Part shown: positions 1-7,560 of the stretch, in pieces
How the letters are laid out: every line of letters starts with the position of its first letter
Position numbering within the stretch: position 1 is the stretch's first letter
Assembly: GCA_944382045.1 (NCBI GenBank)
Contig: CALWMT010000014.1
Coordinates: 1 to 20,312, forward strand
Direction of reading: 5' to 3'
From: an uncultured Enterocloster sp.
GTDB lineage: Bacteria; Bacillota; Clostridia; Lachnospirales; Lachnospiraceae
DNA: 20,312 bases
Program-made: the position numbers and the translations under genes
The notes under the pieces: model-generated
What the model saw: the letters and a program-made list of their open reading frames with translations, nothing else
Databases searched by the model: none
Told to the model about the DNA's origin: nothing

Positions 1-202
1 GCTGGGAAAGCGGTGCGGCATTTTATATTTGGCGGGCCTTGCGGTCTATCTTCTCATTACCTGGCGGGTGTACAGTGTCCGATATGAGTATGCCTCGAGA
101 GCACAGAATATGTATGCTTCACGGCTCAAGCATCTGCTGAACCGCTATGGCCGGGAGAAGGCGGAGAGAACGAAGGAGAACAGAGGAGGAAAGGGCAAAT
201 GA
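1..202 (+). CDS. C-terminal end of a membrane protein (partial)
   Basis: The reading frame is open from the window edge (first full codon at base 2) and stops at TGA 200-202. The visible 66 residues begin with a hydrophobic stretch that looks like one membrane helix (ILYLAGLAVYLLIT). A strongly basic tail follows, ending in RGGKGK, and is probably cytoplasmic. The stop overlaps the next start as ATGA (199-202), the usual arrangement for translational coupling, so the two proteins are probably made together and may act together. The family is not recognisable from this fragment. No start is visible because the gene begins outside the window. Confidence 0.6.
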   Translation, partial: LGKRCGILYLAGLAVYLLITWRVYSVRYEYASRAQNMYASRLKHLLNRYGREKAERTKENRGGKGK

Positions 203-1158
203 CAAGTCTTCTGCTGTTTAAAGAATATTTAAAGGGCTTTTACAATAAATATAGCTTTGGAATTCAGCCGGTTATACGGTTCCTGTTTGCATTGGCTGTC
301 TTTTCTGCCCTCAATATAAATCTGGGCTATATGACACGGCTGACGAATCCGCTGGTTGTGCTGATTCTCTGCCTGGTCAGCGCGGTGCTTCCCTATGGAG
401 CGATCGTATTTCTTGGGGGATGCGTGATGGTGGCCCATGTGTACGCAGTGTCTGTGGAGATGGCCATTATTTCCCTGATACTTATTCTGGTGGTGGCCGT
501 GCTTTACTTTGGGTTTAAGCCTGGGGACAGCTATCTTATGGCTCTCACGCCGCTGGCGTTTTTGATACGGATGCCGTATGCGATCCCGCTTCTGGTGGGC
601 CTGGGCAGCGGAGTGGCCTCCGTAATACCGGTAAGCTGCGGTATTTTCCTGTATTACCTGCTTATATACGTGAAGCAGAACGCCTCCACCCTTACCAGCG
701 AGACTACAGCGGACCTTGTTCAGCGGTATGTGCAGATTATCCAGTCGATCCTGTTTAACCAGACGATGATCGTGATGATAGCCGCCTGTGCGGTGGGAAT
801 TATCGTGGTCTATCTGATCCGCAGGCTGTCCATGGACTATGCCTGGATTGTGGCGATCGTAGCAGGGTCCGTGGCAGAGCTTCTTGTTATGTTTGTGGGA
901 GATTTTGTGTTTGACGTGTCGGTGGCTCCCGGGGAGCTGATTATCGGACTGCTTTTGGCAGCGATTATCGGCATGGTATATAATTTCTTTATCTTTTCCG
1001 TGGATTATACGCGGACAGAGCATGTGCAGTTCGAGGATGACGATTACTACTATTATGTGAAGGCAGTGCCTAAGATGACCGTGAGCACGACGCAGGTAAG
1101 GGTTCAGAAAATCAGTGCCCGCAAGAGGAGCGCAAAGGAGCGGAATGCAGAGCAATGA
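199..1158 (+). CDS. Conserved multi-pass membrane protein upstream of cdaA, function unknown
   Basis: This 319-residue protein has about eight or nine hydrophobic segments (roughly residues 25-45, 50-75, 86-105, 113-125, 128-156, 187-207, 214-234 and 247-268). A hydrophilic C-terminal tail follows, probably cytoplasmic. The tail starts with a striking acidic-aromatic patch, DDDYYYYVKAVPK (280-292), and ends basic (KISARKRSAKERNAEQ). There is no signal peptide cleavage site, ATP-binding motif or known transporter signature. The ATG start overlaps the previous stop (ATGA), and an AGAGGAGGAAAG stretch just upstream can serve as ribosome site. cdaA begins 37 nt downstream, so the protein is probably co-transcribed with the c-di-AMP synthase. 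A role linked to c-di-AMP or the envelope is inference from position only. Confidence 0.8.
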   Translation: MTSLLLFKEYLKGFYNKYSFGIQPVIRFLFALAVFSALNINLGYMTRLTNPLVVLILCLVSAVLPYGAIVFLGGCVMVAHVYAVSVEMAIISLILILVVAVLYFGFKPGDSYLMALTPLAFLIRMPYAIPLLVGLGSGVASVIPVSCGIFLYYLLIYVKQNASTLTSETTADLVQRYVQIIQSILFNQTMIVMIAACAVGIIVVYLIRRLSMDYAWIVAIVAGSVAELLVMFVGDFVFDVSVAPGELIIGLLLAAIIGMVYNFFIFSVDYTRTEHVQFEDDDYYYYVKAVPKMTVSTTQVRVQKISARKRSAKERNAEQ

Positions 1159-1180
1159 GACAAGTATTAGTGAACGGCAG

Positions 1181-1198
1181 GGAGGTGGCTGATCGGTG
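1181..1198 (+). promoter_or_regulatory. Ribosome binding site and GTG start of cdaA
   Basis: GGAGGT at 1181-1186 lies 9 nt before a GTG at 1196-1198. No ATG is placed as well in this frame, so GTG is the likely start of cdaA. Confidence 0.75.
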
Positions 1199-2080
1199 GA
1201 TGTGATTTTGGAGACCTTGAAGAGTGCGTCGTCGTGGCTGTCACTTCTTCCGAGAATTACCATAAGGAACCTGGCAGAGATCGTGATTATATCGGTTCTG
1301 GTCTATGAGATACTGGTGTGGATTAAAAATACGCGGGCCTGGATTCTGCTCAAGGGGCTTTTAGTAGTCCTGGCCTTTGCAGTGGCAGCCTCCGTGCTGC
1401 GGCTCACAACAATTTCATGGATTATCCGGAATTTTACTACAATAGCGGTGACAGCCCTTCTGATTGTGTTTCAGCCGGAGCTGAGAAAGGCGCTGGAGCA
1501 GCTGGGAAGCCAGAACTTTTTTTCCAATCTGTTGTCCTTTGACGATGGAAGGGAAAAGCAGGTGTTCAGCGACAAGACCATCAATGAGCTTGTGCGTGCC
1601 ACCTTTGAGATGGCAAAGGTAAAGACGGGTGCCCTCATGGTGATCGAGAGGGAAACCTCATTAAAAGAAATCGAGCGGACGGGAATCGAGATCAATGGTC
1701 TGGTGACGAGTCAGCTCTTGATCAATATTTTTGAGCATAATACACCCCTGCACGATGGGGCGGTGGTGATCCGAGGAAACCGGGTGGCGGCTGCGACCTG
1801 CTATCTTCCTCTCTCGGACAATATGACCATCAGCAAGGACCTTGGAACCAGGCACAGGGCCGCCGTAGGCGTCAGTGAGTCTACCGACAGCCTGACGATC
1901 GTTGTCTCAGAGGAAACTGGCCGGGTCTCGGTGGCGGAGGACGGCACTCTGACAAGGGCGGCGGACGCCGATGCTCTGCGGCAGATGCTGTCCGTCCTGA
2001 AGAAGAAGGAGGAGGCTCCCGGCAGCCGGTTTAAGTTATGGAAGGGAAGGCGGAAGAATGGGAAAAAGACTGACGAATAA
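1196..2080 (+). CDS. cdaA: Diadenylate cyclase CdaA (c-di-AMP synthase)
   Basis: Membrane-bound diadenylate cyclase that condenses two ATP into the second messenger c-di-AMP, which controls potassium and osmolyte uptake and cell-wall homeostasis in Firmicutes. The 294-residue protein shows the CdaA layout: about three membrane helices in residues 26-95, then a cytoplasmic DAC (DisA_N) domain at about 100-265. Catalytic and ATP-binding motifs are intact: LHDGAVVI with the DGA motif at 187-189, GTRHRAA at 217-223, and SEETG at 238-242. The C-terminus is lysine-rich. The 3' end overlaps cdaR by 23 nt (cdaR ATG at 2058, cdaA TAA at 2078-2080), so synthase and regulator are translationally coupled. 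Length and motifs match the family; nothing is missing. Confidence 0.95.
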   Translation: MDVILETLKSASSWLSLLPRITIRNLAEIVIISVLVYEILVWIKNTRAWILLKGLLVVLAFAVAASVLRLTTISWIIRNFTTIAVTALLIVFQPELRKALEQLGSQNFFSNLLSFDDGREKQVFSDKTINELVRATFEMAKVKTGALMVIERETSLKEIERTGIEINGLVTSQLLINIFEHNTPLHDGAVVIRGNRVAAATCYLPLSDNMTISKDLGTRHRAAVGVSESTDSLTIVVSEETGRVSVAEDGTLTRAADADALRQMLSVLKKKEEAPGSRFKLWKGRRKNGKKTDE

Positions 2081-3197
2081 TCTTGGACTCAAAGTAATAT
2101 CCGTTTTTTTGGCCTTTTTTGTGTGGCTGGCAGTGGTGAACATTGCCAATCCGGAAACGGATGGGAGCCGTGAGATTCCCCTGGAGATCGTCAATGGGAA
2201 TGTGCTCACAGCAAGCGGAAAGACCTATGAGATTATCGGTGATGTGGACACCGTTGTGGTCAGCTACAAGATCCGCGTGCAGGATTCAGGGAGCGTGTCC
2301 AGCTCGGACTTTAAGGCCTATGTGGATCTGGCTGAGATGTACGAGCCGACAGGGGCGGTTCCCGTGAAGATCGATGTAAATAACAGCAGAGTCAGCTCTG
2401 TGACTGCCAGGCCGTCTGTTGTCCGGGTGGATACGGAGGATCTGCAGCGCAAGCAGTTTGAGCTCACCGCATATCTGGAGGGCCATGCGGCCAGCGGATA
2501 TCGGGAGGGCAATGTGACAATCTCTCCGACACAGATTTATGTGAGCGGACCAGTCTCCCTGGTTGGCCGGATCAGTACAGTCGGAATCTCCATCAACGTG
2601 GAGGGAGCAGATTCGGATATGTCCGGGACGCTGCCGATCCGCTGCTATGATTCCAATGGAAATGAGATTGAGCTGGATGACAGAATTACCCTGAGCCGTA
2701 CGGAGGCGGAGTATTCCCTTCCTATTCTCCGGACGAAGAATTTGACGCTGAATTTTGAGACGCCCTCGGGAACAGTGGCAGATGGCTATCGATATACAGG
2801 AATCGAGAGCAGTGTAAATTCCGTAGAGGTGGTAGGTCTGAAATCTGACCTGGCGGAGGTGAGCTCGATCACCATTCCGCAGTCTGTGCTGAATTTGTCA
2901 GGAGCCACCGGTGACCGTGAGGTGACCATTGACCTGAACGATTATCTGCCGGAGGGGGCCCAGCTTATGGGCACAGACAGCGAGCTTACGGTTGTTCTTA
3001 AGGTGGAGGCGCTGGAGGAGAGGACCTTTGAGCTTCCCACCAGCAGGATCAGCCAGGTTGGCGCGTCAAGCCTTTACAGCTATCAGTACGATCAGGATTC
3101 CATCCAGGTGGTTGTGCGGGGCCTTACGGAGGATCTGGACCAGCTGAATGAAGAGAGTCTGACGGCGGAGGTGGATGTGAGCGATATGGAGCCCTGA
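2058..3197 (+). CDS. cdaR: CdaR, YbbR-domain regulator of CdaA (truncated by in-frame TGA)
   Basis: CdaR is an extracytoplasmic, membrane-anchored protein that modulates CdaA. Residues 10-30 form the typical N-terminal anchor (LGLKVISVFLAFFVWLAVVN). Then come YbbR repeats at about 37-125, 130-215 and 225-312, and a fourth from about 315. The frame stops at TGA 3195-3197, straight after a repeat segment ending VDVSDMEP. The next codons in the same frame encode PHQAAVTFDLGAAY and SYDSLQIVVH, which is what a YbbR repeat needs to finish. The 379-residue product therefore lacks the last ~25 residues of repeat four and an acidic tail. One base (GGA to TGA, giving EPGPHQ) would restore a 460-residue protein. 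Whether this is a real mutation, leaky readthrough or a sequence error cannot be told from one sequence. Confidence 0.85.
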   Translation: MGKRLTNNLGLKVISVFLAFFVWLAVVNIANPETDGSREIPLEIVNGNVLTASGKTYEIIGDVDTVVVSYKIRVQDSGSVSSSDFKAYVDLAEMYEPTGAVPVKIDVNNSRVSSVTARPSVVRVDTEDLQRKQFELTAYLEGHAASGYREGNVTISPTQIYVSGPVSLVGRISTVGISINVEGADSDMSGTLPIRCYDSNGNEIELDDRITLSRTEAEYSLPILRTKNLTLNFETPSGTVADGYRYTGIESSVNSVEVVGLKSDLAEVSSITIPQSVLNLSGATGDREVTIDLNDYLPEGAQLMGTDSELTVVLKVEALEERTFELPTSRISQVGASSLYSYQYDQDSIQVVVRGLTEDLDQLNEESLTAEVDVSDMEP

Positions 3198-3440
3198 CCG
3201 CATCAGGCGGCGGTTACATTTGACCTGGGTGCCGCCTATGAGGTGGTGAGCTATGACAGCCTTCAGATCGTGGTTCATGACCGTCCGCAGGGAGCTTCGG
3301 GCGGCCAGCGGGATGACAGGGAGGATGCAGAGGAGTCAGCTCAGAGCGGGCATGGCTCACAGTCTCCTGCGGCGGAGGAAACAGAACAGACAGAGACAGC
3401 AGGGGAGACAGATGCCTCCCAGAATGAAGAAGAGGAGTGA
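3198..3440 (+). pseudogene. cdaR: Detached 3' end of cdaR after the in-frame TGA
   Basis: This segment continues the cdaR frame from the codon after TGA 3195-3197 to TGA 3438-3440. The first ~27 residues complete the fourth YbbR repeat (alternating hydrophobic strand pattern AAVTFDL and LQIVVH). The remaining ~50 are a hydrophilic tail rich in Glu, Gln, Ser and Thr, ending EEEE. An internal GTG at 3243 could open a 65-codon frame but has no convincing ribosome site, and the product would be only a repeat fragment. It is best read as the cut-off end of cdaR and not as a separate gene. Confidence 0.75.
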
Positions 3441-3447
3441 ATAAATT

Positions 3448-3711
3448 ATGGTAAATGCGGTGACAGTAATTAAAAATCCATCAGGACTTCATTTGAGACC
3501 TGCGGGTGTTCTCTGCAAGGAGGCACTGCGGTTTAAGTCAAAGATTTCCTTCAAGATACGGAACACAACGGCGAATGCAAAAAGTGTGCTCAGTGTTCTG
3601 GGAGCCTGTGTAAAAAGCGGGGACGAGATCGAGCTTATCTGCGACGGACCGGACGAGAAGGAGGCCCTGGAGGCCATACTCCGTCTGGTAGAGGAAGGAC
3701 TGGGGGAATGA
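3448..3711 (+). CDS. ptsH: HPr, phosphocarrier protein of the sugar phosphotransferase system
   Basis: HPr accepts phosphate from enzyme I on a histidine and passes it to the sugar-specific EIIA domains in the cytoplasm. The 87 residues are the normal length. The active-site motif is PSGLHLRPAG with His15, and the regulatory site is AKSVLSVLG with Ser46, the position that HPr kinase modifies in Firmicutes for carbon catabolite control. AGGAG at 3433-3437, inside the end of the cdaR remnant, lies 10 nt before ATG 3448. ptsI follows 19 nt later, so both general PTS proteins are made together. Ser46 suggests ordinary HPr and not a Crh-type paralogue, because the catalytic histidine is also present. 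Confidence 0.95.
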   Translation: MVNAVTVIKNPSGLHLRPAGVLCKEALRFKSKISFKIRNTTANAKSVLSVLGACVKSGDEIELICDGPDEKEALEAILRLVEEGLGE

Positions 3712-3730
3712 ATTTATAAGGGGGTATAAT

Positions 3731-5443
3731 ATGTATAAGGGAACAGGTGCTTCGGCAGGTATCGGCATTGGAACAGCCGTGGTCGTGGAGGAGTCGGAGC
3801 TGGTGATCGAGAGGAGGGAGATCTCGGACATCGAGGCAGAGATTCAGCGCTTTAGGAGCGCAGTGGACAGGACGATTGCGGACACGGAGCGCATGGCACA
3901 GGATCTGGCTTCGCGGGCAGGGGAGAAGGAAGCGGAGATAATGCAGGGGCATATGCTGCTGCTTGCTGATCCCATGCTTACAGGAGAAATTGAGAATGCT
4001 GTGCGCAATGAGATGGTAAACAGCGAGACCGCGATCGAAAATGTGTGCAATATGTATGCGGAGATGTTTGCCTCCATGGGAGACGAGCTGATGCAGCAGC
4101 GGGCGGCAGATATGCGGGATATCAAAACCCGGATGCAGCGGTCGCTGATGGGAATTCAGTCCGCTGATATTGCTTCGCTGCCTGCGGGAAGCATTCTCGT
4201 TGCGAGGGATCTGACGCCCTCCATGACAGCGGGAATTAATCCGGCCAATGTGGCGGGCATTGTCACGGAGCTGGGAGGAAGAACCTCCCACAGTGCTATT
4301 TTAGCGAGGGCGCTGGAGATTCCAGCCGTGGTGGCTGTGACAGGCCTTCTCGCAGGGGTGCGGGACGGCGATGCGATTGTGCTGGATGGATCCTCCGGCG
4401 ATGTGTATGTAAATCCGGACGAGGAGACAAGGAAGGCCTTTGCCGGCAGGCGGACGCAGCTTGCGGACGAGAAGAAGGAGCTGGAGAGATATATTGGCAT
4501 GCCGTCTGTGACAAGGGATGGCATTCGGGTAGAGATCGCGGCCAACATCGGAAGGCCGGAGGATGTGGACAAGGTGCTTCAGTACGACGGAGAAGGGATA
4601 GGTCTGTTCCGCACGGAGTTTCTATTTATGGACCGGGAAGAGATGCCCACGGAGGACGAGCAGCTTGCAGCCTATCGGAGGGTGGCGGAGGCCATGGATG
4701 GCAGGCCGGTGATCATCCGCACCTTGGATATTGGCGGCGACAAGGAGATCCCTTATATGGGGCTTGAGAAGGACGAGAATCCCTTCCTGGGGTACCGGGC
4801 CATCCGGTTCTGCCTTGACCGGAAGGAGGATGTCTATAAGCCTCAGCTGCGGGCGATTCTGCGGGCCAGCGCCTATGGAAATATCCGGATCATGATTCCC
4901 CTTGTTACCTGCATTGAGGAATATCGGCAGGCAAGAGCGCTGGTGGAGGAGATCAAGGGGGAGCTGGACAGCAGGGGGATTCCCTACAAGCGGGATATTC
5001 AGGTGGGCATCATGGTGGAGACGGCTGCCGCGTCCCTGATTGCGGATATTTTTGCCAGGGAGGTGGATTTCTTCAGCATCGGCACCAATGATTTGACCCA
5101 GTACACGATGGCGGTGGACCGGGGAAATAAAAAGGTGTCCTATCTGTATTCTGCCTTTAATCCGGCAGTGCTTCGAAGCATCCGGCATATCATTTCCTGT
5201 GCCAGGGAGGCAGGAATTATGGTGGGCATGTGCGGGGAGGCGGCAAGCGATCCCTTGATGGTTCCCCTTCTTTTGGCCTTCGGGCTGAACGAGTTCAGCA
5301 TGAGCGCCTCCGCGATTCTGCGGACTAGGAGGCTTGTGACAGGGTACAGTGTAAAGGAGCTTCAGGCAGTGGCAGACGAGGCTATGAGCTTCTCCACAGC
5401 AGCGGAGATTGAGCAGTATATGAGGAAGTTTGCAGGAATGTAG
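3731..5443 (+). CDS. ptsI: Phosphoenolpyruvate-protein phosphotransferase, PTS enzyme I
   Basis: Enzyme I takes phosphate from phosphoenolpyruvate and transfers it to HPr, the first step of PTS sugar uptake. The 570-residue length is typical. The order is an N-terminal HPr-binding helical domain, a swivelling phosphohistidine domain with GGRTSHSAIL (active His187), and a C-terminal PEP-binding barrel. The barrel has GLFRTEFLFM (Arg294), a DIGGDKEIPY segment, SIGTNDLTQY at about 449-458, and the catalytic cysteine in GMCGEAASDP (Cys501). All key residues are present. AAGGGGG at 3718-3724 sits 6 nt before ATG 3731. The preceding gene is ptsH, its direct partner. Confidence 0.96.
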   Translation: MYKGTGASAGIGIGTAVVVEESELVIERREISDIEAEIQRFRSAVDRTIADTERMAQDLASRAGEKEAEIMQGHMLLLADPMLTGEIENAVRNEMVNSETAIENVCNMYAEMFASMGDELMQQRAADMRDIKTRMQRSLMGIQSADIASLPAGSILVARDLTPSMTAGINPANVAGIVTELGGRTSHSAILARALEIPAVVAVTGLLAGVRDGDAIVLDGSSGDVYVNPDEETRKAFAGRRTQLADEKKELERYIGMPSVTRDGIRVEIAANIGRPEDVDKVLQYDGEGIGLFRTEFLFMDREEMPTEDEQLAAYRRVAEAMDGRPVIIRTLDIGGDKEIPYMGLEKDENPFLGYRAIRFCLDRKEDVYKPQLRAILRASAYGNIRIMIPLVTCIEEYRQARALVEEIKGELDSRGIPYKRDIQVGIMVETAAASLIADIFAREVDFFSIGTNDLTQYTMAVDRGNKKVSYLYSAFNPAVLRSIRHIISCAREAGIMVGMCGEAASDPLMVPLLLAFGLNEFSMSASAILRTRRLVTGYSVKELQAVADEAMSFSTAAEIEQYMRKFAGM

Positions 5444-5484
5444 GCGGGCTGCTCCGGATGGCGGCTGCGAGTTTAGGATGATAC

Positions 5485-5501
5485 AGGAGAGAAGGCGGAT
5501 G
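5485..5501 (+). promoter_or_regulatory. Ribosome binding site choosing the start of the polymerase gene
   Basis: AGGAG at 5485-5489 is 9 nt before ATG 5499. The frame is open further upstream (TTG 5430 inside ptsI, ATG 5478), but those starts have no comparable site and would add a hydrophilic extension ahead of the first membrane helix. Confidence 0.6.
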
Positions 5502-6851
5502 GCAGTTTATCTCATCTGTTATGCAATAAGCTTTTTTATGGCCCGGCGGCACCTATATGTGCCGTCCGGGCTTATTCTCATTGCCGCGGCGGCCTGGCTT
5601 TACATGCGGGATTACCGGCGCACAGGGAATTTGATTCATCTTCGGGGGCTGTTCTGCCTTGCCTTTGTGGGAGGCCAGGGCATCTCCTGCTTTAAGCTGT
5701 CACGGCTCCAGACAGACTGGCAGACAGAGACCTGGATATGCTTTCTGCTGGCGGCAGCGTCCTTCTGGCTGGCCTTTGAGGGAGCGGACAGGCTGGCAGA
5801 GCGGCGGAATAGAGGCCCAGCGGGTCAGACGGAGAAGGCCGGGGAGGAGTGCGGGCCGGATGCGAAAATGCCGGATTATGCCCGCAGGCTTCTCACTGCG
5901 ATGGCGGCGGTGACGGGGCTGGCCTGGGTAGCGTTTCTGTTTGAGGCGTTTTGGCTTGGCTTTGTGCCGCTCTTTTCCTACGGAGTTCCCCATGCCTATT
6001 CTTATTTTCATGTGTCAGGTGTGCACTATTTTACGGTATCCTCTGTTCTGGTGCCCAGCATGGCGGTGGTCTATGGAGCTATGGTCAGGCGGGGGAATTG
6101 CCCGCTGCAAAGAACGAGGGGATTTTGGGCGGCAGCGGCTCTCGCAGTCCTGAGCCTGGCTCTGCCAGTGCTCTGTGTCTCCCGGTTTCAGCTTATCATG
6201 GCAGCTGGGATGGCCCTGTTTACCTTTATTTCCATCAACAGGACGGTCCGCCTGCGGTATGTTCTCCTCCTTCTGGCGCTCATGATTCCGGCATATTTGG
6301 GGCTTACTGTTATGCGCAGCCACAGCGTGTCCTATCTGAACGGCATCTTTGAGATGAAAAACAGCGCCACCCCTATTTTCATCACCCAGCCCTATATGTA
6401 TATTGCCAACAATTATGACAATTTCAACTGTCTTGTGGAGGGCTTGGAGACGTATGCCTGGGGGCGCCGGATGCTCTTTCCGCTGTGGGCCTTTACCGGC
6501 CTCAAGTTTGTGGCTCCTGTTCTGGTGAGCTTTCCTCTGTTTGTGACAAAGGAGGAGCTCACCACGGTGACCTTGTTCTACGATGCCTATTACGATTTCG
6601 GTCCGGCCGGCATGGTCCTTTTTGGCGCCGCCCTGGGCGCTGTCTGCTGCCTGCTGGTGCGCTGGAGGAGCAGGGGCGGCTCTCTGGCAGAGCATCTTAT
6701 CTATGCTCAGACTGCCATGTATATGGCGCTGTCCTTTTTTACCACCTGGTTCTCCAACCCCACCACCTGGTTCTACCTGGGAATGACCGGGGCGGTGTGC
6801 TGGTACGTGGGGCATGCGGGCGGCAGAAAGAGACATCCGGGCAGACGCTAG
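5499..6851 (+). CDS. O-antigen/oligosaccharide repeat-unit polymerase-like membrane protein (Wzy-like)
   Basis: A 450-residue protein with roughly ten to twelve hydrophobic segments. It resembles the oligosaccharide repeat-unit polymerase (Wzy-like) group, which joins lipid-linked sugar repeats on the outer face of the membrane. Supporting signs are the overall layout, a SRFQLIMAAGMALF helix next to a basic RTVRLRY loop, and a large central extracytoplasmic loop containing LTVMRSHSVSYLNG and YIANNYDNFNCLVEGLETY. A hydrophilic cytoplasmic insert lies near residues 100-130. Wzy-like proteins diverge widely in sequence, so substrate cannot be deduced. It follows ptsI by 55 nt on the same strand, but no glycosyltransferase or flippase is nearby, so it is an isolated polymerase. 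The next gene is convergent, 20 nt away. Confidence 0.7.
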   Translation: MAVYLICYAISFFMARRHLYVPSGLILIAAAAWLYMRDYRRTGNLIHLRGLFCLAFVGGQGISCFKLSRLQTDWQTETWICFLLAAASFWLAFEGADRLAERRNRGPAGQTEKAGEECGPDAKMPDYARRLLTAMAAVTGLAWVAFLFEAFWLGFVPLFSYGVPHAYSYFHVSGVHYFTVSSVLVPSMAVVYGAMVRRGNCPLQRTRGFWAAAALAVLSLALPVLCVSRFQLIMAAGMALFTFISINRTVRLRYVLLLLALMIPAYLGLTVMRSHSVSYLNGIFEMKNSATPIFITQPYMYIANNYDNFNCLVEGLETYAWGRRMLFPLWAFTGLKFVAPVLVSFPLFVTKEELTTVTLFYDAYYDFGPAGMVLFGAALGAVCCLLVRWRSRGGSLAEHLIYAQTAMYMALSFFTTWFSNPTTWFYLGMTGAVCWYVGHAGGRKRHPGRR

Positions 6852-6875
6852 CTGGCAGAGCCAGGCAGATGCTAG
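6841..6875. repeat. Short direct repeat with a small inverted repeat at the convergent gene junction
   Basis: GCAGACGCTAG (6841-6851) recurs as GCAGATGCTAG (6865-6875) with one mismatch. Between the copies CTGGC-AGA-GCCAG (6852-6864) forms a small hairpin. The repeats carry the stop codons of the two convergent genes. No T-run follows, so this is at best a weak terminator. Confidence 0.4.
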
Positions 6876-7534
6876 GCGAGCAGAAGCACCTGCCTCTTAT
6901 CGAGCTTAACCAGCCCCTCATCCTTCATCCGCTTTAGTTCCCGTGTCATGGCACTGCGGTCAATGGAGAGATAATCCGCCAGATCCACCATGGAGAAGGG
7001 GAGGGGAAAGGAGGAGGACTTGGCCTGGGAGGAGAGCTGATAAAAATAGCACATGAGCTTTTCGCGTATGGTCCTCTGGGAGAGAACCTCCACCCTGCGG
7101 CTCAGGCTCAGGGCGCGCTCGGAGATCAGGTTCAGCAGATTCTGAATGAGCTGATGGTGGTGGGCACAGGCCTTGGTACAGGTGGCGCTGATGCAGCTGT
7201 ATTTGAGAAAGAGGATCCAGCACTCATTTTCACAGACAACATTGACCCCGGCCTGCTCCCGGCAGTCATAGGAGAGGATTCTTCCAAAGAGGTCCTGCGG
7301 GCCAAGGCGCTCCAGGATGGTGCGTGCACCGTTGTATTCGTATCGGACCACGCAGGCTGTGCCCGCGCCGATGATTCCAAGATCTCCGAAGCCCGAATCA
7401 TAGCTGCAGATGGTTTCTCCGGCGCTGAAGTGCTTTTCGCGGGCCTCCAGGCAGGACAGAAGCCGCTTGTAGTCCTCGAGGGATATGTTTTTAAAAAGAT
7501 TTGTCTGATAGTAATCCGTCATGGGGCTGATCAT
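6872..7534 (-). CDS. Crp/Fnr-family transcriptional regulator, cysteine-rich
   Basis: A 220-residue protein with an N-terminal cyclic-nucleotide-binding-type beta-roll (about 35-115), a dimerisation helix (about 125-155) and a C-terminal winged helix. The recognition region is MVDLADYLSIDRSAMTRELKRM (182-203), split by a turn as in Crp/Fnr proteins. It has ten cysteines, including Cys114-x4-Cys119-x3-Cys123 just before the long helix, which could bind a metal or Fe-S cluster or sense redox; this is inference. It lacks the N-terminal Cys cluster of enterobacterial FNR. The start may be ATG 7534 or ATG 7522; neither ribosome site is ideal (AAAGG lies 12 nt before 7522). It is divergent from the aconitase-family operon, with a palindrome between, so control of that operon and of itself is likely. 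Confidence 0.88.
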   Translation of the reverse strand: MISPMTDYYQTNLFKNISLEDYKRLLSCLEAREKHFSAGETICSYDSGFGDLGIIGAGTACVVRYEYNGARTILERLGPQDLFGRILSYDCREQAGVNVVCENECWILFLKYSCISATCTKACAHHHQLIQNLLNLISERALSLSRRVEVLSQRTIREKLMCYFYQLSSQAKSSSFPLPFSMVDLADYLSIDRSAMTRELKRMKDEGLVKLDKRQVLLLA

Positions 7535-7560
7535 CCTTTCTTATCGTTATTTCCTCATTT

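Noticed and set aside
229..1263. Long minus-strand open frame opposite the membrane protein gene
   Set aside because: It is His/Arg/Gln-rich with no recognisable domain and lies wholly opposite well-supported genes; a codon-bias shadow.
3195..3210. TGA in cdaR as a selenocysteine codon, with a CCGC/GCGG mini-hairpin just after it
   Set aside because: The stem is only 4 bp and starts directly at the UGA, unlike bacterial SECIS elements. The site is in a structural YbbR repeat with no redox role, and a glycine codon one base away explains it better.
3243..3440. Separate small gene starting at GTG 3243
   Set aside because: It has no good ribosome site, and its frame and content are the continuation of cdaR.
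3725..3730. TATAAT immediately before ptsI as a promoter -10 box
   Set aside because: It touches the ATG, so a transcript would start inside the gene without a ribosome site, and no -35 is at the right distance.
5430..5498. Upstream start (TTG 5430 or ATG 5478) for the polymerase gene
   Set aside because: ATG 5499 has AGGAG at the right distance and places the first membrane helix at the N-terminus; the upstream starts have neither.
6852..6864. CTGGC-AGA-GCCAG as an intrinsic terminator between the convergent genes
   Set aside because: The stem is only 5 bp and no T-run follows on either strand.
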